Shown: positions 35,874 to 44,780 of the stretch, one piece after another
How the letters are laid out: every line of letters starts with the position of its first letter
Position numbering within the stretch: position 1 is the stretch's first letter
Assembly: GCF_016213215.1 (NCBI RefSeq)
Contig: NZ_JACRAW010000008.1
Span: 62,001 to 126,000, forward strand
Direction of reading: 5' to 3'
Source of the DNA: Bradyrhizobium sp.
GTDB taxonomy: Bacteria > Pseudomonadota > Alphaproteobacteria > Rhizobiales > Xanthobacteraceae
DNA: 64,000 nt
Position numbers and translations under genes: made by a program
Notes under the pieces: model-generated
What the model was told of the DNA's origin: nothing
Databases searched by the model: none
Seen by the model: the letters and a program-made list of their open reading frames with translations, nothing else

Positions 35874-37013
35874 ATGATGAATTTCCACAAGGAGAGAGCA
35901 CGCCCGACGTATCGGCAGAGCTTCGCTCAAATTACGCTCGCACTGGCGTTGATCGGCCTGCCGTCTCTCTCGATCGCCGAGGACGAAGTGAAGCTGAGCC
36001 CCGAGCAGGTGCAAAGCCTGGGGGTCCATATCACCCACCCCATCTCGAGCCGAACCGATCAGACGCTGCCATATCCTGCGCAGATCGTGATCCCCACACC
36101 TCAATTGTGGGTCGTAAGCGCGCCGGTGGCGGGCATGGTAACCGGCCTGTCCGTGGCGCGGGGCGACCGCGTCAAGGTCGGCGAGCCTCTCGCCACGCTG
36201 GAAAGTCCCAGCTTTGTTTCGCTGCAACGCGAATATCTGCATGCCGTTGCGCAGGACGTTCTCGCTGCCCAGCAGTTGAAACGGAACACCGAACTCTTCG
36301 AAGGCAAGGCAGTGCCGCAACGCGTTCTGGAGGCCAGCCAAACCGAGGCGCGACAAGCCGGCATTGCTGTCGCGGAACGACGGCAGATGCTTCGGCTCAG
36401 CGGTCTTTCCGACGCAGCAATTTCGAAGCTGAGCAGTGAGGCCGCCATCAACGCGACGCTCTCCGTCGCCGCACCTCAGTCGGCCACCGTCGTTGAAACA
36501 CTGGTCTCTCCCGGCCAGCGGGTCGAACAGGCGGCTCCGCTGATCAAGCTCGCGCGATTGTCGCCGCTGTGGGCCGAGATTGCGATCCCGGCATCGAGTA
36601 TCCGCGCGATCAGGCCAGGCGCACGCGTGGACATCGACGGCTATGCGAAGCCGGGCCAGGTCATCCTGGTTTCGGAAACGACGGACGCGGCGACACAGAC
36701 CATATTGGTGCGGGCGGAGGTACCCAACGCCGGCGAATTGCGCCCTGGGCAGACCACCGCGGCACGGATCAGCTTCCTTTCGACAAGCGAAAGTGCCTGG
36801 GAGGTTCCCTACAGCGCATTGTTCCGCCGCGGCGAGAAGGCGTCGATCTTCGTGGCGATCCAGGGCGGCTTCCGTCCGGTGCCGGTTACCGTTCTCGCCG
36901 AGGACCAGGATCATGTCGTGATCTCGGGCCCGATCACGGACAAGGACGAAGTGGCCGTCACCGGCATCTCCGCGTTGCGCGGCGTCCTGCTGGGGCTCGG
37001 AGCCGTGCCGTAA
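35874..37013 (+). CDS. RND efflux periplasmic adaptor (CusB/CzcB type)
   Basis: 379-residue membrane fusion protein with an N-terminal signal (ITLALALIGLPSLSIAED). It has the lipoyl half-motifs (VSAPVAGMVTGLSVARGDRVKVGEPLATLESP and SPGQRVEQAAPLIKLARL), an alpha-helical hairpin between them and a beta-barrel domain (PLWAEIAIPASSIRAIRPG). It links the inner-membrane pump to an outer-membrane channel. Its stop overlaps the pump start by one base. No outer-membrane factor gene lies next to it. Two adjacent ATGs (35874, 35877) are possible starts. Confidence 0.9.
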   Translation: MMNFHKERARPTYRQSFAQITLALALIGLPSLSIAEDEVKLSPEQVQSLGVHITHPISSRTDQTLPYPAQIVIPTPQLWVVSAPVAGMVTGLSVARGDRVKVGEPLATLESPSFVSLQREYLHAVAQDVLAAQQLKRNTELFEGKAVPQRVLEASQTEARQAGIAVAERRQMLRLSGLSDAAISKLSSEAAINATLSVAAPQSATVVETLVSPGQRVEQAAPLIKLARLSPLWAEIAIPASSIRAIRPGARVDIDGYAKPGQVILVSETTDAATQTILVRAEVPNAGELRPGQTTAARISFLSTSESAWEVPYSALFRRGEKASIFVAIQGGFRPVPVTVLAEDQDHVVISGPITDKDEVAVTGISALRGVLLGLGAVP

Positions 37014-40000
37014 TGCTCGAGCGTGTGGTCGCATTTGCGCTATCGCAGCGTCTCTTCGTCGGATTGAGCGTTCTCCTGCTGATCGGCATGGGCGCTGTTG
37101 TTCTGCCGAGCCTGCCGATCGACGCGTTCCCCGACGTCTCGCCGGTCCAGGTGAAGGTCATCATGAAGGCGCCGGGCCTCACTCCGGAGGAGGTCGAACA
37201 GCGGATCACTGTCCCGATCGAACTCGAACTGCTGGGGCTTCCCAACAAGAAGGTCCTCCGCTCCACGACAAAATATGCGCTTGCCGACATCACCGTCGAT
37301 TTCGAGGATGGCACCGACATCTACTGGGCGCGCAACCAGGTGTCCGAACGCCTGTCCAACATCGCGCGCGATCTACCCGAGGGCGTGAGTGGCGGGCTGG
37401 CGCCGATCACGAGCCCGCTCGGCGAAATGTTCATGTTCACTATCGACAGCCCGGATCTGTCGCTTGCCGAGCGGCGCAGCCTGCTCGACTGGGTGATCCG
37501 GCCGGCGCTCCGAACGGTCCCCGGCGTTGCCGACGTCAACTCCCTCGGCGGCTATGTCCGCGCCTTCGAAATCGTGCCGCTCAGCAATGCGCTCGCGGCA
37601 CGAGGCATTTCCTACGACGTCTTCCGCCGCGCGATCGAAGCGAACAGTCGCAATGACGGCGCCGGTCGCGTCAATCAGGGCGAGGACGGCGCGCTCGTGC
37701 GCATCGAGGGCTCTATTCGCACGGTCGACGACATCAAGGCCATTGTCGTCGACACCAAGGACGGCGTTCCGATCCGGGTCAAGGATGTTGCCCGCGTCCA
37801 GATCGGTGCCCTGACCCGCTATGGCGCGGTTACCGCTGACGGTCACGGCGAGACGGTCGAAGGACTCGTGCTTGGCCTGCGCGGGGCCAATGCCGGGCAA
37901 CTCGTGCGCGACGTCCGCCAGCGACTTGAAGAGCTCAAACCTTCGCTGCCGCAGAGCGTCACGATCAACGTGTTTTACGACCGCAGCCAGCTGGTCAGCC
38001 GGGCCGTCGGGACCGTGGTCAGGGCCCTCGGCGAGGCGACCGTCCTGGTCATTATCCTGTTGCTCCTGTTCCTCGGCAACTGGCGAGCCTCGCTGGTCAT
38101 CGCCTTGAGCCTTCCGCTTGCGATCATCATCGCCCTCATCGTCATGCGCCTGGTCGGCATGTCGGCGAATCTGATGAGCCTTGGCGGGCTGGCGATCGCG
38201 ATCGGCATGTTGATCGATGCGCTGGTCGTGGTGGTCGAGAATATCGTCGGCAACCTCGGCAAGGAGACGCACGGCAAATCCGTGCCGCTCCTTCACCTCA
38301 TCTTTCGCTCGGTGTGCGAAGTGCTGCAGCCGGTCGCATCCGGCGTTCTGATCATCATCATCGTCTTCGTGCCGCTGCTGACCTTGCAGGGTCTCGAGGG
38401 CAAGCTGTTCATCCCCGTGGCGCTCGCGATCATCTTCGCGCTGGCCGGCTCGCTGCTTCTCGCGCTCACGGTCATCCCTGTTGCCACTTCGTTTGTTCTC
38501 AAGACGGCTTCACACGGCGAGCCATGGCTGATCCGACTGGCTTCCCGTCTGTATGCGCCTGCACTGGTCTGGTCGCTTGGCAATCAGCGCAAGGTCATCA
38601 TCGCTGCCGTCGCAGCCCTTCTCGCCGCGGGCTACGCCTACACTCAGCTGGGCAAGACATTCATGCCGACCATGGACGAGGGCGACATCATCATCAGTGT
38701 CGAAGCGCTGCCCTCAATCAATCTCGATCAGATGAACGTGATGAACAAAAGGCTGCAGTCCGAAATCCTCGCGAAGGTGCCTGACGTCCGGGGCATCGTG
38801 GCCCGCACCGGGTCCGACGAACTCGGCCTCGATCCGATGGGGCTTAACCAGACCGATACGTTCCTGGTCCTCAAGCCTGTCGAAGAGCGCAAGACGGCGG
38901 ACAAATCCGCCCTGATCCAGGAGCTCAGAAAGGTCCTGGCCAACTTCCCGGGGCTGTCGCTCGGGTTCACGCAGCCAATCGACATGCGCGTGCAGGAGAT
39001 GATCAGCGGCGTGCGCGGCGACGTCGCGGTCAAGATCTTCGGTCCTGACATCGCCGAGCTCAACAAGATCGCAAGCAAGCTGTTTGCAATTCTGTCCGGC
39101 ATCGACGGCGCCGAAGACGTGTACACCACCCTGAACGAGGGTGCACAATACTACACGATCACCGTTGACAGGATGGAGGCCGGACGCCTCGGCCTGACCG
39201 TCGACACCATTGCCAACTCGCTGCGCACCCAGATCGAAGGTCGCACGATCGGGACCGCGCTTGAAGAGGGACGCCGCACGCCGATCCTCGTTCGCGGCAG
39301 CGAAACGACGCGCGAGGCGCCGACCCTCCTGGCGAGCCTGCCGCTCACGCTTCCGTCTGGCCAGCACGTCGCGCTGTCGCAGGTTGCTCACATTCACCGC
39401 GTGGACGGCCCGGTCAAGATCGACCGCGAGAACGGCAATCGCATGAGCGTGGTCCGTGCCAATGTGCGCGGCCGCGACATGGTGGGATTCGTCGAGGCAG
39501 CCCAGCAAAAGGTCGCGGCCGAACTGCCCTTGCCGCAGGGCTACATGCTCACCTGGGGCGGCCAGTTCGAGAACCAGCAGCGTGCCGCCGCGCGCCTCTC
39601 GATCGTGGTCCCCGTCGCCATCGGGCTCATCTTCATCCTGCTGTTCACCACCTTCGGCTCGATCAGCCAGGCGCTACTGGTGCTGGTCAATATTCCGTTC
39701 GCGCTCATTGGTGGCGTCTTTGGACTCGTTCTGACGGGCGAGTATCTCTCGGTCCCCGCTTCTGTCGGTTTCATCGCCCTGCTCGGCATCGCCGTGCTGA
39801 ATGGGGTCGTGCTGGTGTCGTACTTCAACCAACTGCGCGCTCACGGCGTGCCCGAGGACCGCATCGTCGTCGAGGGCGCCAGACGCAGGCTCCGGCCTGT
39901 CTTGATGACCGCCAGCATCACGGCGCTGGGGCTCATCCCGCTCCTGTTCGCTACGGGCCCGGGATCGGAGATTCAGCGGCCTCTCGCGATCGTGGTCATC

Positions 40001-40090
40001 GGCGGGCTGCTGTCCTCGACCTCCCTGACCCTGATCCTCCTTCCGATCCTTTATCGCCGGTTTGGCGGCGTTGCGAAGGAGGCCAAATGA
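37013..40090 (+). CDS. RND heavy-metal efflux pump (CusA/CzcA family)
   Basis: 1025-residue proton-driven inner-membrane exporter. It shows the family start (MLERVVAFALSQRLFVG, IDAFPDVSPVQVKVIMKAPG), the helix-IV motif GGLAIAIGMLIDALVVVVENI with the proton-relay Asp, the large periplasmic loops (KTFMPTMDEGDIIISVEALP, TGSDELGLDPMGL) and the C-terminal helix bundle (LGIAVLNGVVLVSYFNQLR). The ATG shares a base with the adaptor stop. The metal cannot be assigned: the helix-IV motif is closer to the monovalent (Cu/Ag) type than to CzcA, but this is weak evidence. The frame is open upstream inside the adaptor gene; that part is a shadow. Confidence 0.93.
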   Translation: MLERVVAFALSQRLFVGLSVLLLIGMGAVVLPSLPIDAFPDVSPVQVKVIMKAPGLTPEEVEQRITVPIELELLGLPNKKVLRSTTKYALADITVDFEDGTDIYWARNQVSERLSNIARDLPEGVSGGLAPITSPLGEMFMFTIDSPDLSLAERRSLLDWVIRPALRTVPGVADVNSLGGYVRAFEIVPLSNALAARGISYDVFRRAIEANSRNDGAGRVNQGEDGALVRIEGSIRTVDDIKAIVVDTKDGVPIRVKDVARVQIGALTRYGAVTADGHGETVEGLVLGLRGANAGQLVRDVRQRLEELKPSLPQSVTINVFYDRSQLVSRAVGTVVRALGEATVLVIILLLLFLGNWRASLVIALSLPLAIIIALIVMRLVGMSANLMSLGGLAIAIGMLIDALVVVVENIVGNLGKETHGKSVPLLHLIFRSVCEVLQPVASGVLIIIIVFVPLLTLQGLEGKLFIPVALAIIFALAGSLLLALTVIPVATSFVLKTASHGEPWLIRLASRLYAPALVWSLGNQRKVIIAAVAALLAAGYAYTQLGKTFMPTMDEGDIIISVEALPSINLDQMNVMNKRLQSEILAKVPDVRGIVARTGSDELGLDPMGLNQTDTFLVLKPVEERKTADKSALIQELRKVLANFPGLSLGFTQPIDMRVQEMISGVRGDVAVKIFGPDIAELNKIASKLFAILSGIDGAEDVYTTLNEGAQYYTITVDRMEAGRLGLTVDTIANSLRTQIEGRTIGTALEEGRRTPILVRGSETTREAPTLLASLPLTLPSGQHVALSQVAHIHRVDGPVKIDRENGNRMSVVRANVRGRDMVGFVEAAQQKVAAELPLPQGYMLTWGGQFENQQRAAARLSIVVPVAIGLIFILLFTTFGSISQALLVLVNIPFALIGGVFGLVLTGEYLSVPASVGFIALLGIAVLNGVVLVSYFNQLRAHGVPEDRIVVEGARRRLRPVLMTASITALGLIPLLFATGPGSEIQRPLAIVVIGGLLSSTSLTLILLPILYRRFGGVAKEAK

Positions 40091-40410
40091 CCGGCGAACC
40101 TGTCTGCCTCACCCTGGTCCTCGCTCGGTCGCTTCGCGACGAGCTGTTCGACTTCATCAGCGAACAGAGTGATCTCGTATCAGGTTTTACGGCGTCCGAA
40201 GCCGCCGGGCACGGTCCCGAAGTGCGGTTGCGGACCTCGGCCGAACTGGTCAAGGGCCACGCCGACGAGATCCTCGTTCGGACGATTCTTGAGCGGCAAA
40301 ACGCCAAGCGGTTGCTCGAACGGCTGAAGTCCGCGTTCGCTGGAACGAGGCTCATGTACTGGATCACGCCGGTCGCGGAATTCGGCGTGATTGACCACGA
40401 CAATCCTTGA
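40087..40410 (+). CDS. DUF3240 family protein
   Basis: 107-residue soluble protein of the DUF3240 family, small ferredoxin-like/PII-like proteins commonly encoded with CusA/CzcA pumps. Core: CLTLVLARSLRDELFDFISEQSDLVSGFTASEAAGHG, EILVRTILERQNAKRLLERLK. It overlaps the pump gene by 4 bases, so it is the third gene of the operon and may sense metal or modulate the pump; the role is inferred. Confidence 0.88.
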   Translation: MTGEPVCLTLVLARSLRDELFDFISEQSDLVSGFTASEAAGHGPEVRLRTSAELVKGHADEILVRTILERQNAKRLLERLKSAFAGTRLMYWITPVAEFGVIDHDNP

Positions 40411-40636
40411 TCCGATGGCTCCCTGATGTTGATCAGCTAGGGACATCCAGCAATGAATGCAACCGCTGAAGCGATTGCGTTGCAGGCGACGCGAAACACG
40501 TCGCGCCCGATCTAACCGTGCTTGACGCCTACGACGCGGAACCTTAGCAGTCCTATTTCGGACTCAAATTCGCCGCCGACTCAGTACAAGCTGTTTCTAT
40601 ACGACTGGGGGCACGTCCTGAACTTGGGGACTTGCC

Positions 40637-40903
40637 ATGCCTAGCGGAAATCCGCCACATAACAGACGTGACCGTCGTCGGGGTGCCGCCAGCGTTGCGC
40701 CCGACGAGCTTCTCAAAATTTCGTCGCCTCTGCTTGAACAGGACGAATCCGCACCACACGATGTTCTGTGGCTGCTTGAAGAGAATGCCCGCCTTCGTGC
40801 TCTCGCAGTCAAGCTTTCTAATTTGCTCGGGGATCTCCCTGAGCGAGAGTGGCAGGATGCGCTAGCAGCGGCCCCGGGCGACACTGCACACAAGGACGTC
40901 TGA
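40637..40903 (+). CDS. Small conserved hypothetical protein
   Basis: 88 residues, no recognised domain. The N-terminus is basic (NPPHNRRDRRRGA), followed by a leucine-rich amphipathic helix (APHDVLWLLEENARLRALAVKLSNLL) that could form a coiled coil. GGGGA lies seven bases before the ATG. The sequence resembles small rhizobial orphan proteins I have seen, but I cannot name a family. Confidence 0.6.
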   Translation: MPSGNPPHNRRDRRRGAASVAPDELLKISSPLLEQDESAPHDVLWLLEENARLRALAVKLSNLLGDLPEREWQDALAAAPGDTAHKDV

Positions 40904-41130
40904 TATGGTCGCAACTCCTGCAATTCTTTGCTTCGGCTGAGGCAGATCAGGCCGCCTTGATCGGCAATCGAAAGAAGGGGCGCACTCTTCACGCTGCAGG
41001 GCGATCCCGTCGATTTTAAGCCGTGGGGGGTTCGACACCGGACCCGAAAGCGCTGTACTTCTGAAGCGACTGCCGTCAAAAACATGCGGGCTGGCTCTCT
41101 CGGGCCTCGGGCAGCAACTGTCGCAAATTC

Positions 41131-41445
41131 ATGAAAGACAAATCGTACACGTTTCGAGCCAAGCTATGGCTCTATCCGGGGCAGGCCGCCTGGCACTTCG
41201 TGTCGTTGCCAGACGAGCTGGCAGCCAACATTCGGATCCTTCACGCACACAAGCGCAGCGCGTGGGGATCGATCAAGGTGACGGCCACGATCGGAAAGAC
41301 GAAATGGCAAACGTCGATCTTCGCCGACAAGAGATCCGGCACGTACTTGTTGCCCGTCAAGGCCGAAGTCCGCAAACGAGAAGGCCTCAAGCAAGACATG
41401 AGTGTGGGCGTATCGCTCGCATTGCCGGAGCAGCTGTTACCCTGA
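41131..41445 (+). CDS. DUF1905 family protein
   Basis: 104-residue protein of the DUF1905 family (small beta-barrel proteins of unknown function). Family features are YTFRAKLWLYPGQAAWHFVSLP, AWGSIKVTATIGKTKWQTSIF and the C-terminal KREGLKQDMSVGVSLAL. It stands alone; no ribosome binding site is strong, but the ATG fits the family N-terminus. Confidence 0.85.
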   Translation: MKDKSYTFRAKLWLYPGQAAWHFVSLPDELAANIRILHAHKRSAWGSIKVTATIGKTKWQTSIFADKRSGTYLLPVKAEVRKREGLKQDMSVGVSLALPEQLLP

Positions 41446-41481
41446 TCCCGGCGTCAGTACGTTTTCCGGCACACAGCTCGA

Positions 41482-41607
41482 TCAGACATGTTGTTTGCGC
41501 TGGTCCGGTGCCGTCCGCGCGACGTGCTCGAGATCGTCCATCGCCGAGGCGCTGACGGCGCACGGGATGTTCCTGGCGCCGTCCATCATCGAAGACTGCA
41601 CCACCAT
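41482..41607 (-). pseudogene. Possible fragment of a small rhizobial protein
   Basis: The 41-codon frame contains MMDGARNIPCAVSASAMDDLE, which resembles the N-terminal core of small DUF1488-like proteins, but it ends abruptly after DQRKQHV where such proteins continue. It may be a remnant; the resemblance is from memory and weak. Confidence 0.25.
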
Positions 41608-41686
41608 CCGATTGAATAAATAGTCTCTGATGCTGCCGCGCGCGTCATTTGATTTTCCTTCGGCAGACAATGGCAGCGCAAGCGGA

Positions 41687-41869
41687 TCATCGTCTTTTCT
41701 TGACCGGCGGAGGAGGATCGATTTCCGCGATCCTGAGCAGGCACTCGGCTTCGGAATCGTGCGGGCCCGAGACGAATGTTCCGCTGACCTTCGTGGAGTA
41801 CCAACCGGAGGCGACACCGAGGCGAAGCGATTCTTCAGTCTTGACGTGACGGGGGGAGAGATTTTGCAT
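41687..41869 (-). CDS. Small hypothetical protein
   Basis: 60 residues with VASGWYSTKVSGTFVSGPHDSEAECLLRIAEID and a basic proline-rich tail (PPPPVKKRR). The GTFVSGPHDSEAECLLRI segment looks like small rhizobial orphan proteins; no function known. It lacks a strong ribosome binding site. It is chosen over the longer frames on both strands here because those are rich in Arg/Ser and carry no motif. Confidence 0.45.
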   Translation of the reverse strand: MQNLSPRHVKTEESLRLGVASGWYSTKVSGTFVSGPHDSEAECLLRIAEIDPPPPVKKRR

Positions 41870-42109
41870 GAAGCGCTTTCAGTTGCGCGTTCGAGAGGGT
41901 CTCGATCGCGTGGGAAGACGTCCGAGTGTCGAGGCCGAACATTCGTCTCGTTCAGCTTTCGGGACGAGACGGGTAAGGTTCGCAAGCACGGCAATTGCGA
42001 GGTCGCGGTGATGCGTTTCGGTTGGCGGCAGGTCAGCGCATACAGATTCAGGACGTAACACGCCTCTTTCGCCGCCATGCTACGATGCTTGTCGAGATCG
42101 ATCGGGGTG

Positions 42110-42379
42110 TCACTCACGAGTTGCGACCGCGTCCTCGCGCTGCGCATCGGAAAGGGCGACCGAGCTGATCGAGATCATCTCCATCGAGGAATGGTGCGGC
42201 GCTTCACCGGGAACCACGATCATCGTGGCGACGCGGCGATAGCTTGGAAAAGAAAGACCTTCGATCATTTCCTCGTCGGTGATGACCTCGTATGCGCCAG
42301 GTGGCAACAGCCGATCGACGCCCTTGAGCAGGAAGTTATGCTGGAAATGAATCGTTTCGCGTCGCGAGCGCGTGACCAT
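42110..42379 (-). CDS. Small conserved hypothetical protein
   Basis: 89 residues. The sequence RRETIHFQHNFLLKGVDRLL, PPGAYEVITDEEMIEGLSFP and YRRVATMIVV is coherent and has the look of a conserved rhizobial family with a beta-rich core; function unknown. The ATG at 42379 gives the natural N-terminus. It is isolated. Confidence 0.7.
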   Translation of the reverse strand: MVTRSRRETIHFQHNFLLKGVDRLLPPGAYEVITDEEMIEGLSFPSYRRVATMIVVPGEAPHHSSMEMISISSVALSDAQREDAVATRE

Positions 42380-42510
42380 GTGGCGAACCGTGCGCGCTTT
42401 CCCCCCAAATAGCTATCTATTTCTCGCGCAATGCCCGCATTTGTCCAATTAAGGCAGCTTGCGGCTTGTATTCGACGTTTCCGTAGCCATGTCGGGTGAA
42501 GTAAACGGGG

Positions 42511-42692
42511 ATGCATTTAAGACTGAAGGTTCGCGTCGGACTCGAAATGCAGTACGATTTTCTTCAGCCGACGCCCACGATCATGGTGTTGGGCACGCAC
42601 TTCACGCGGGCGTCCGATATCATCGGCCCCTCCTGACTACCAACCTTTCGAACGCCGGCCCTATATTTGTCCAAGCCCTATCTATTAGGTGA
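42511..42692 (+). pseudogene. Broken transglutaminase-like family gene (N-terminal remnant)
   Basis: From the ATG at 42511 the frame gives VRVGLEMQYDFLQPTPTIMV and LGTHFTRASDIIGPS, then a stop at 42634-42636. This matches the N-terminus of the bacterial transglutaminase-like (N-terminal beta-sandwich) family, where the text continues with a DYLTTNP-like segment. LLTTNLSNAG is found directly afterwards in another frame, ending at 42692. So one frameshift near 42630 and loss of the rest explain it. Confidence 0.55.
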
Positions 42693-42789
42693 GACGTATC
42701 CCATATTAGTAGCATCAACAGCATGCGACCACAGGCGCTGGTGACTGAGAGACGCGGCTGTGCTCCCGCCCGCAATGCGAGGAGAGCCT

Positions 42790-43053
42790 ATGGAAGGTCT
42801 GATTTATCCAATTCATTTTCATCGACGATTCGAGCGGCTTTGGGCTCTTCGATTTAATCTGCAAGCAAACACCGACCATCGCCGCTCACCCGCCAAGGGA
42901 ACTGACGTTTGCGTCTGTTCGGAAGTCATCACGGCTCCGCATGCTTCAAGTTACGCGCCATCGAAAGTCTCGAATGAATGGTACTGTCCCAGTTGCGGCC
43001 GCCGATGGACAACGGAAGCGCACCTGGAAAATTCCGACGAAGCAGCAAAATGA
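42790..43053 (+). CDS. Small hypothetical protein with a zinc-ribbon-like Cys pair
   Basis: 87 residues starting MEGLIYPIHFHRRFERLW. The C-terminal half has CVCSEVITAPHASSYAPSKV followed by WYCPSCGRRW, two Cys pairs that could bind zinc. GAGGAGAG precedes the ATG at good spacing. No function recognised; the first 20 residues resemble other rhizobial small proteins. Confidence 0.55.
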   Translation: MEGLIYPIHFHRRFERLWALRFNLQANTDHRRSPAKGTDVCVCSEVITAPHASSYAPSKVSNEWYCPSCGRRWTTEAHLENSDEAAK

Positions 43054-43174
43054 CCGCCGGTCTGGGGCTTCGCGACGATCGTCCCCCGATTATCGTGCCG
43101 GCTGCCCATTCTCGCGGTCATAGTCGTAGCTCGGCTTAGCCATCACCAGATTTTTGAGGGGAGCCAAATTGGCC

Positions 43175-43351
43175 ATGGACACCGCAAATCGTTGCAGGGA
43201 TCAATCGGCGGAATGCCTTCGTTTGATGGGTTTGGCGGAGAGCGAGGCCGAGGCGAGGGTCTTACGAAGTCTTTCGGATAGCTGGGTCAGGGTCGCCAAT
43301 CAAACCGAGCGGTACGCCCAATTCAAAAGACGCATGGCCGCAGCGGAATAA
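43175..43351 (+). CDS. Small helical hypothetical protein
   Basis: 58 residues, MDTANRCRDQSAECLRLMGLAESEAEARVLRSL... type (predicted all-helical). The CRDQSAECLRLM and EARVLRSLSDSWVRVANQTERY segments belong to a small protein type common in Bradyrhizobium. GGGGAG lies 12 bases before the ATG; a TTG two codons upstream (43169) has better spacing and may be the real start. Confidence 0.65.
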   Translation: MDTANRCRDQSAECLRLMGLAESEAEARVLRSLSDSWVRVANQTERYAQFKRRMAAAE

Positions 43352-43382
43352 TGCTGCACTCCCGAGGCCTGGGCAAACGATC

Positions 43383-43421
43383 AAAACGAAAATCCCGCGC
43401 ACCGGCAAAGCGGTGGCGGGA
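43383..43421 (-). terminator. Intrinsic terminator of cspA
   Basis: On the minus strand a hairpin with arms TCCCGC.CACCG and CGGTG.GCGGGA (43393-43421, one bulged base) is followed by TTTTCGTTTTGA. It lies 63 bases after the cspA stop. Confidence 0.75.
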
Positions 43422-43484
43422 CCCAGACCTTAGGCTCTGCCAGTACATCCGTGGTCAGAGCGATGTGGCTCGTTGCACGGCGAG

Positions 43485-43694
43485 TTAGGCGGCGCGCAGA
43501 TTATCAGCCGAAGACTTGCCGGTCCTGCGGTCTGCAACGATGTCGAAAGACACTTTTTGGCCCTCGTTGAGGGTGCCCAACCCGGCGCGTTCGACGGCGC
43601 TTATATGAACGAAGACGTCCTTGTCGCCGTTGTCGGGCTGAATGAAGCCGAAGCCCTTTTGGTTGTTAAACCACTTCACAGTTCCCATAGTCAT
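43485..43694 (-). CDS. cspA: Cold-shock-domain protein (CspA family)
   Basis: 69-residue single-stranded nucleic-acid-binding protein, an RNA chaperone. RNP1 (KGFGFIQP) and RNP2 (VFVHISAV) are intact, and [15 protein letters not shown] is the canonical start. AAAGGA lies seven bases before the ATG at 43694 (MTMGTVKW). A strong terminator follows. Alphaproteobacteria carry several such genes, so the paralogue number is not assignable. Confidence 0.96.
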   Translation of the reverse strand: MTMGTVKWFNNQKGFGFIQPDNGDKDVFVHISAVERAGLGTLNEGQKVSFDIVADRRTGKSSADNLRAA

Positions 43695-44312
43695 GGAATT
43701 TCCTTTCAGTGACGGGATGCGCGTGGGACATGACACGCAATGTTCTGCGGCCATTGTCCCGGTTCGTCGATTTTGGAGAAGTTTCTGAAACGAACGCGCC
43801 CGTCAGGAAAGCAAGGCGAAGCGGACAGTAATTCGGCCAAGTATCGATTGTGCCTATATACGCATCTCATGAGGCGATTTCAAGGGCGGACGGCTTCGCG
43901 AAGTCTGGCCTGTCCTGTCGCGGCCTGCCATTGCCGCCAGCAGCCCGTGCAGACAGGATTACCGAAGGCGTAGGCCACGCCGGTTGTTGAGCGAATAGCG
44001 GCGGATTGCGCGTTTCAGCTATCCGCCCTGCCGCGCTGTGGCAGGGCACGGACGCCGGAAAGCCGCTTCCGAGCGCTTTCAATTGAGCCGATGGGTTGAG
44101 CCCTTCGCAATGATCTTCCCTCGTCGGCGTGCCGTTGATGGCCATGTCGTAGCTTGGGTCCGAGCGCAAGAAGAAGCTTGATGGTTTTCGCAAGCTCAAC
44201 CCATCTACGCGCTGATCCCGTCCGTCGATCCGCGGGTTCGTGCGCCGATGCGCCGCATATTCTCTGAAGGCATGTGCTTTGACGGCGGCGAGAGTCTACG
44301 CGAGCCGTGCAG
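43695..44312. other. Gap without a recognised gene (618 bases)
   Basis: Upstream region of cspA and the end of the GYD gene. Reading frames of about 110-127 codons on the minus strand lack motifs and ribosome binding sites. The part next to cspA would be its leader. No structure was identified. Confidence 0.5.
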
Positions 44313-44627
44313 CTACTTTTTCTTATCGCCCGGGAGCGTTCGGACGATTTCCTTGAATCGATCCCATTCGGTCGCTGTCCAGACTTCGGTCTGGGCATGG
44401 CCGAAAGTCCGGATCAGCGCCGAGACCTTAGCGGCAGCCTCGATGTCGCTTGCAGAGAAGATATCGAGGTAGTCGCAAGGACCGAGCACCGCATAGCTGT
44501 TGAGCCATTTGACGCCAGGGCATTCTTCCCGAACACGCTTCATGGCTTCGCGCTCAAGCGCTTCAAGTCCATTGGGTGACCGAACCGCATCGGGGTTCAA
44601 GCGGGTGAGCATGACGAAGGTCGGCAT
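44313..44627 (-). CDS. GYD domain protein
   Basis: 104-residue protein of the GYD superfamily, ferredoxin-like fold, function unknown. It begins MPTFVMLTRLNPDAVRSP and contains NSYAVLGPCDYLDIFSASDI, a variant of the GxYD motif (here GPCDYLD). GGAG lies eight bases before the ATG at 44627. It ends with a basic tail (PGDKKK). Confidence 0.85.
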   Translation of the reverse strand: MPTFVMLTRLNPDAVRSPNGLEALEREAMKRVREECPGVKWLNSYAVLGPCDYLDIFSASDIEAAAKVSALIRTFGHAQTEVWTATEWDRFKEIVRTLPGDKKK

Positions 44628-44780
44628 GGCATCATCTCCGTTGGGGCGCTCACACATATTAACGCGACACGCGATAGCGGACTCTACCCTAATCAAGCCG
44701 GAGAATCACCCGGAACTCGTCGGATCCATCCGGCTTAGCCAGCAGTGCTGGAACCGTTCAATGCTCGGCACAGCGCATGC

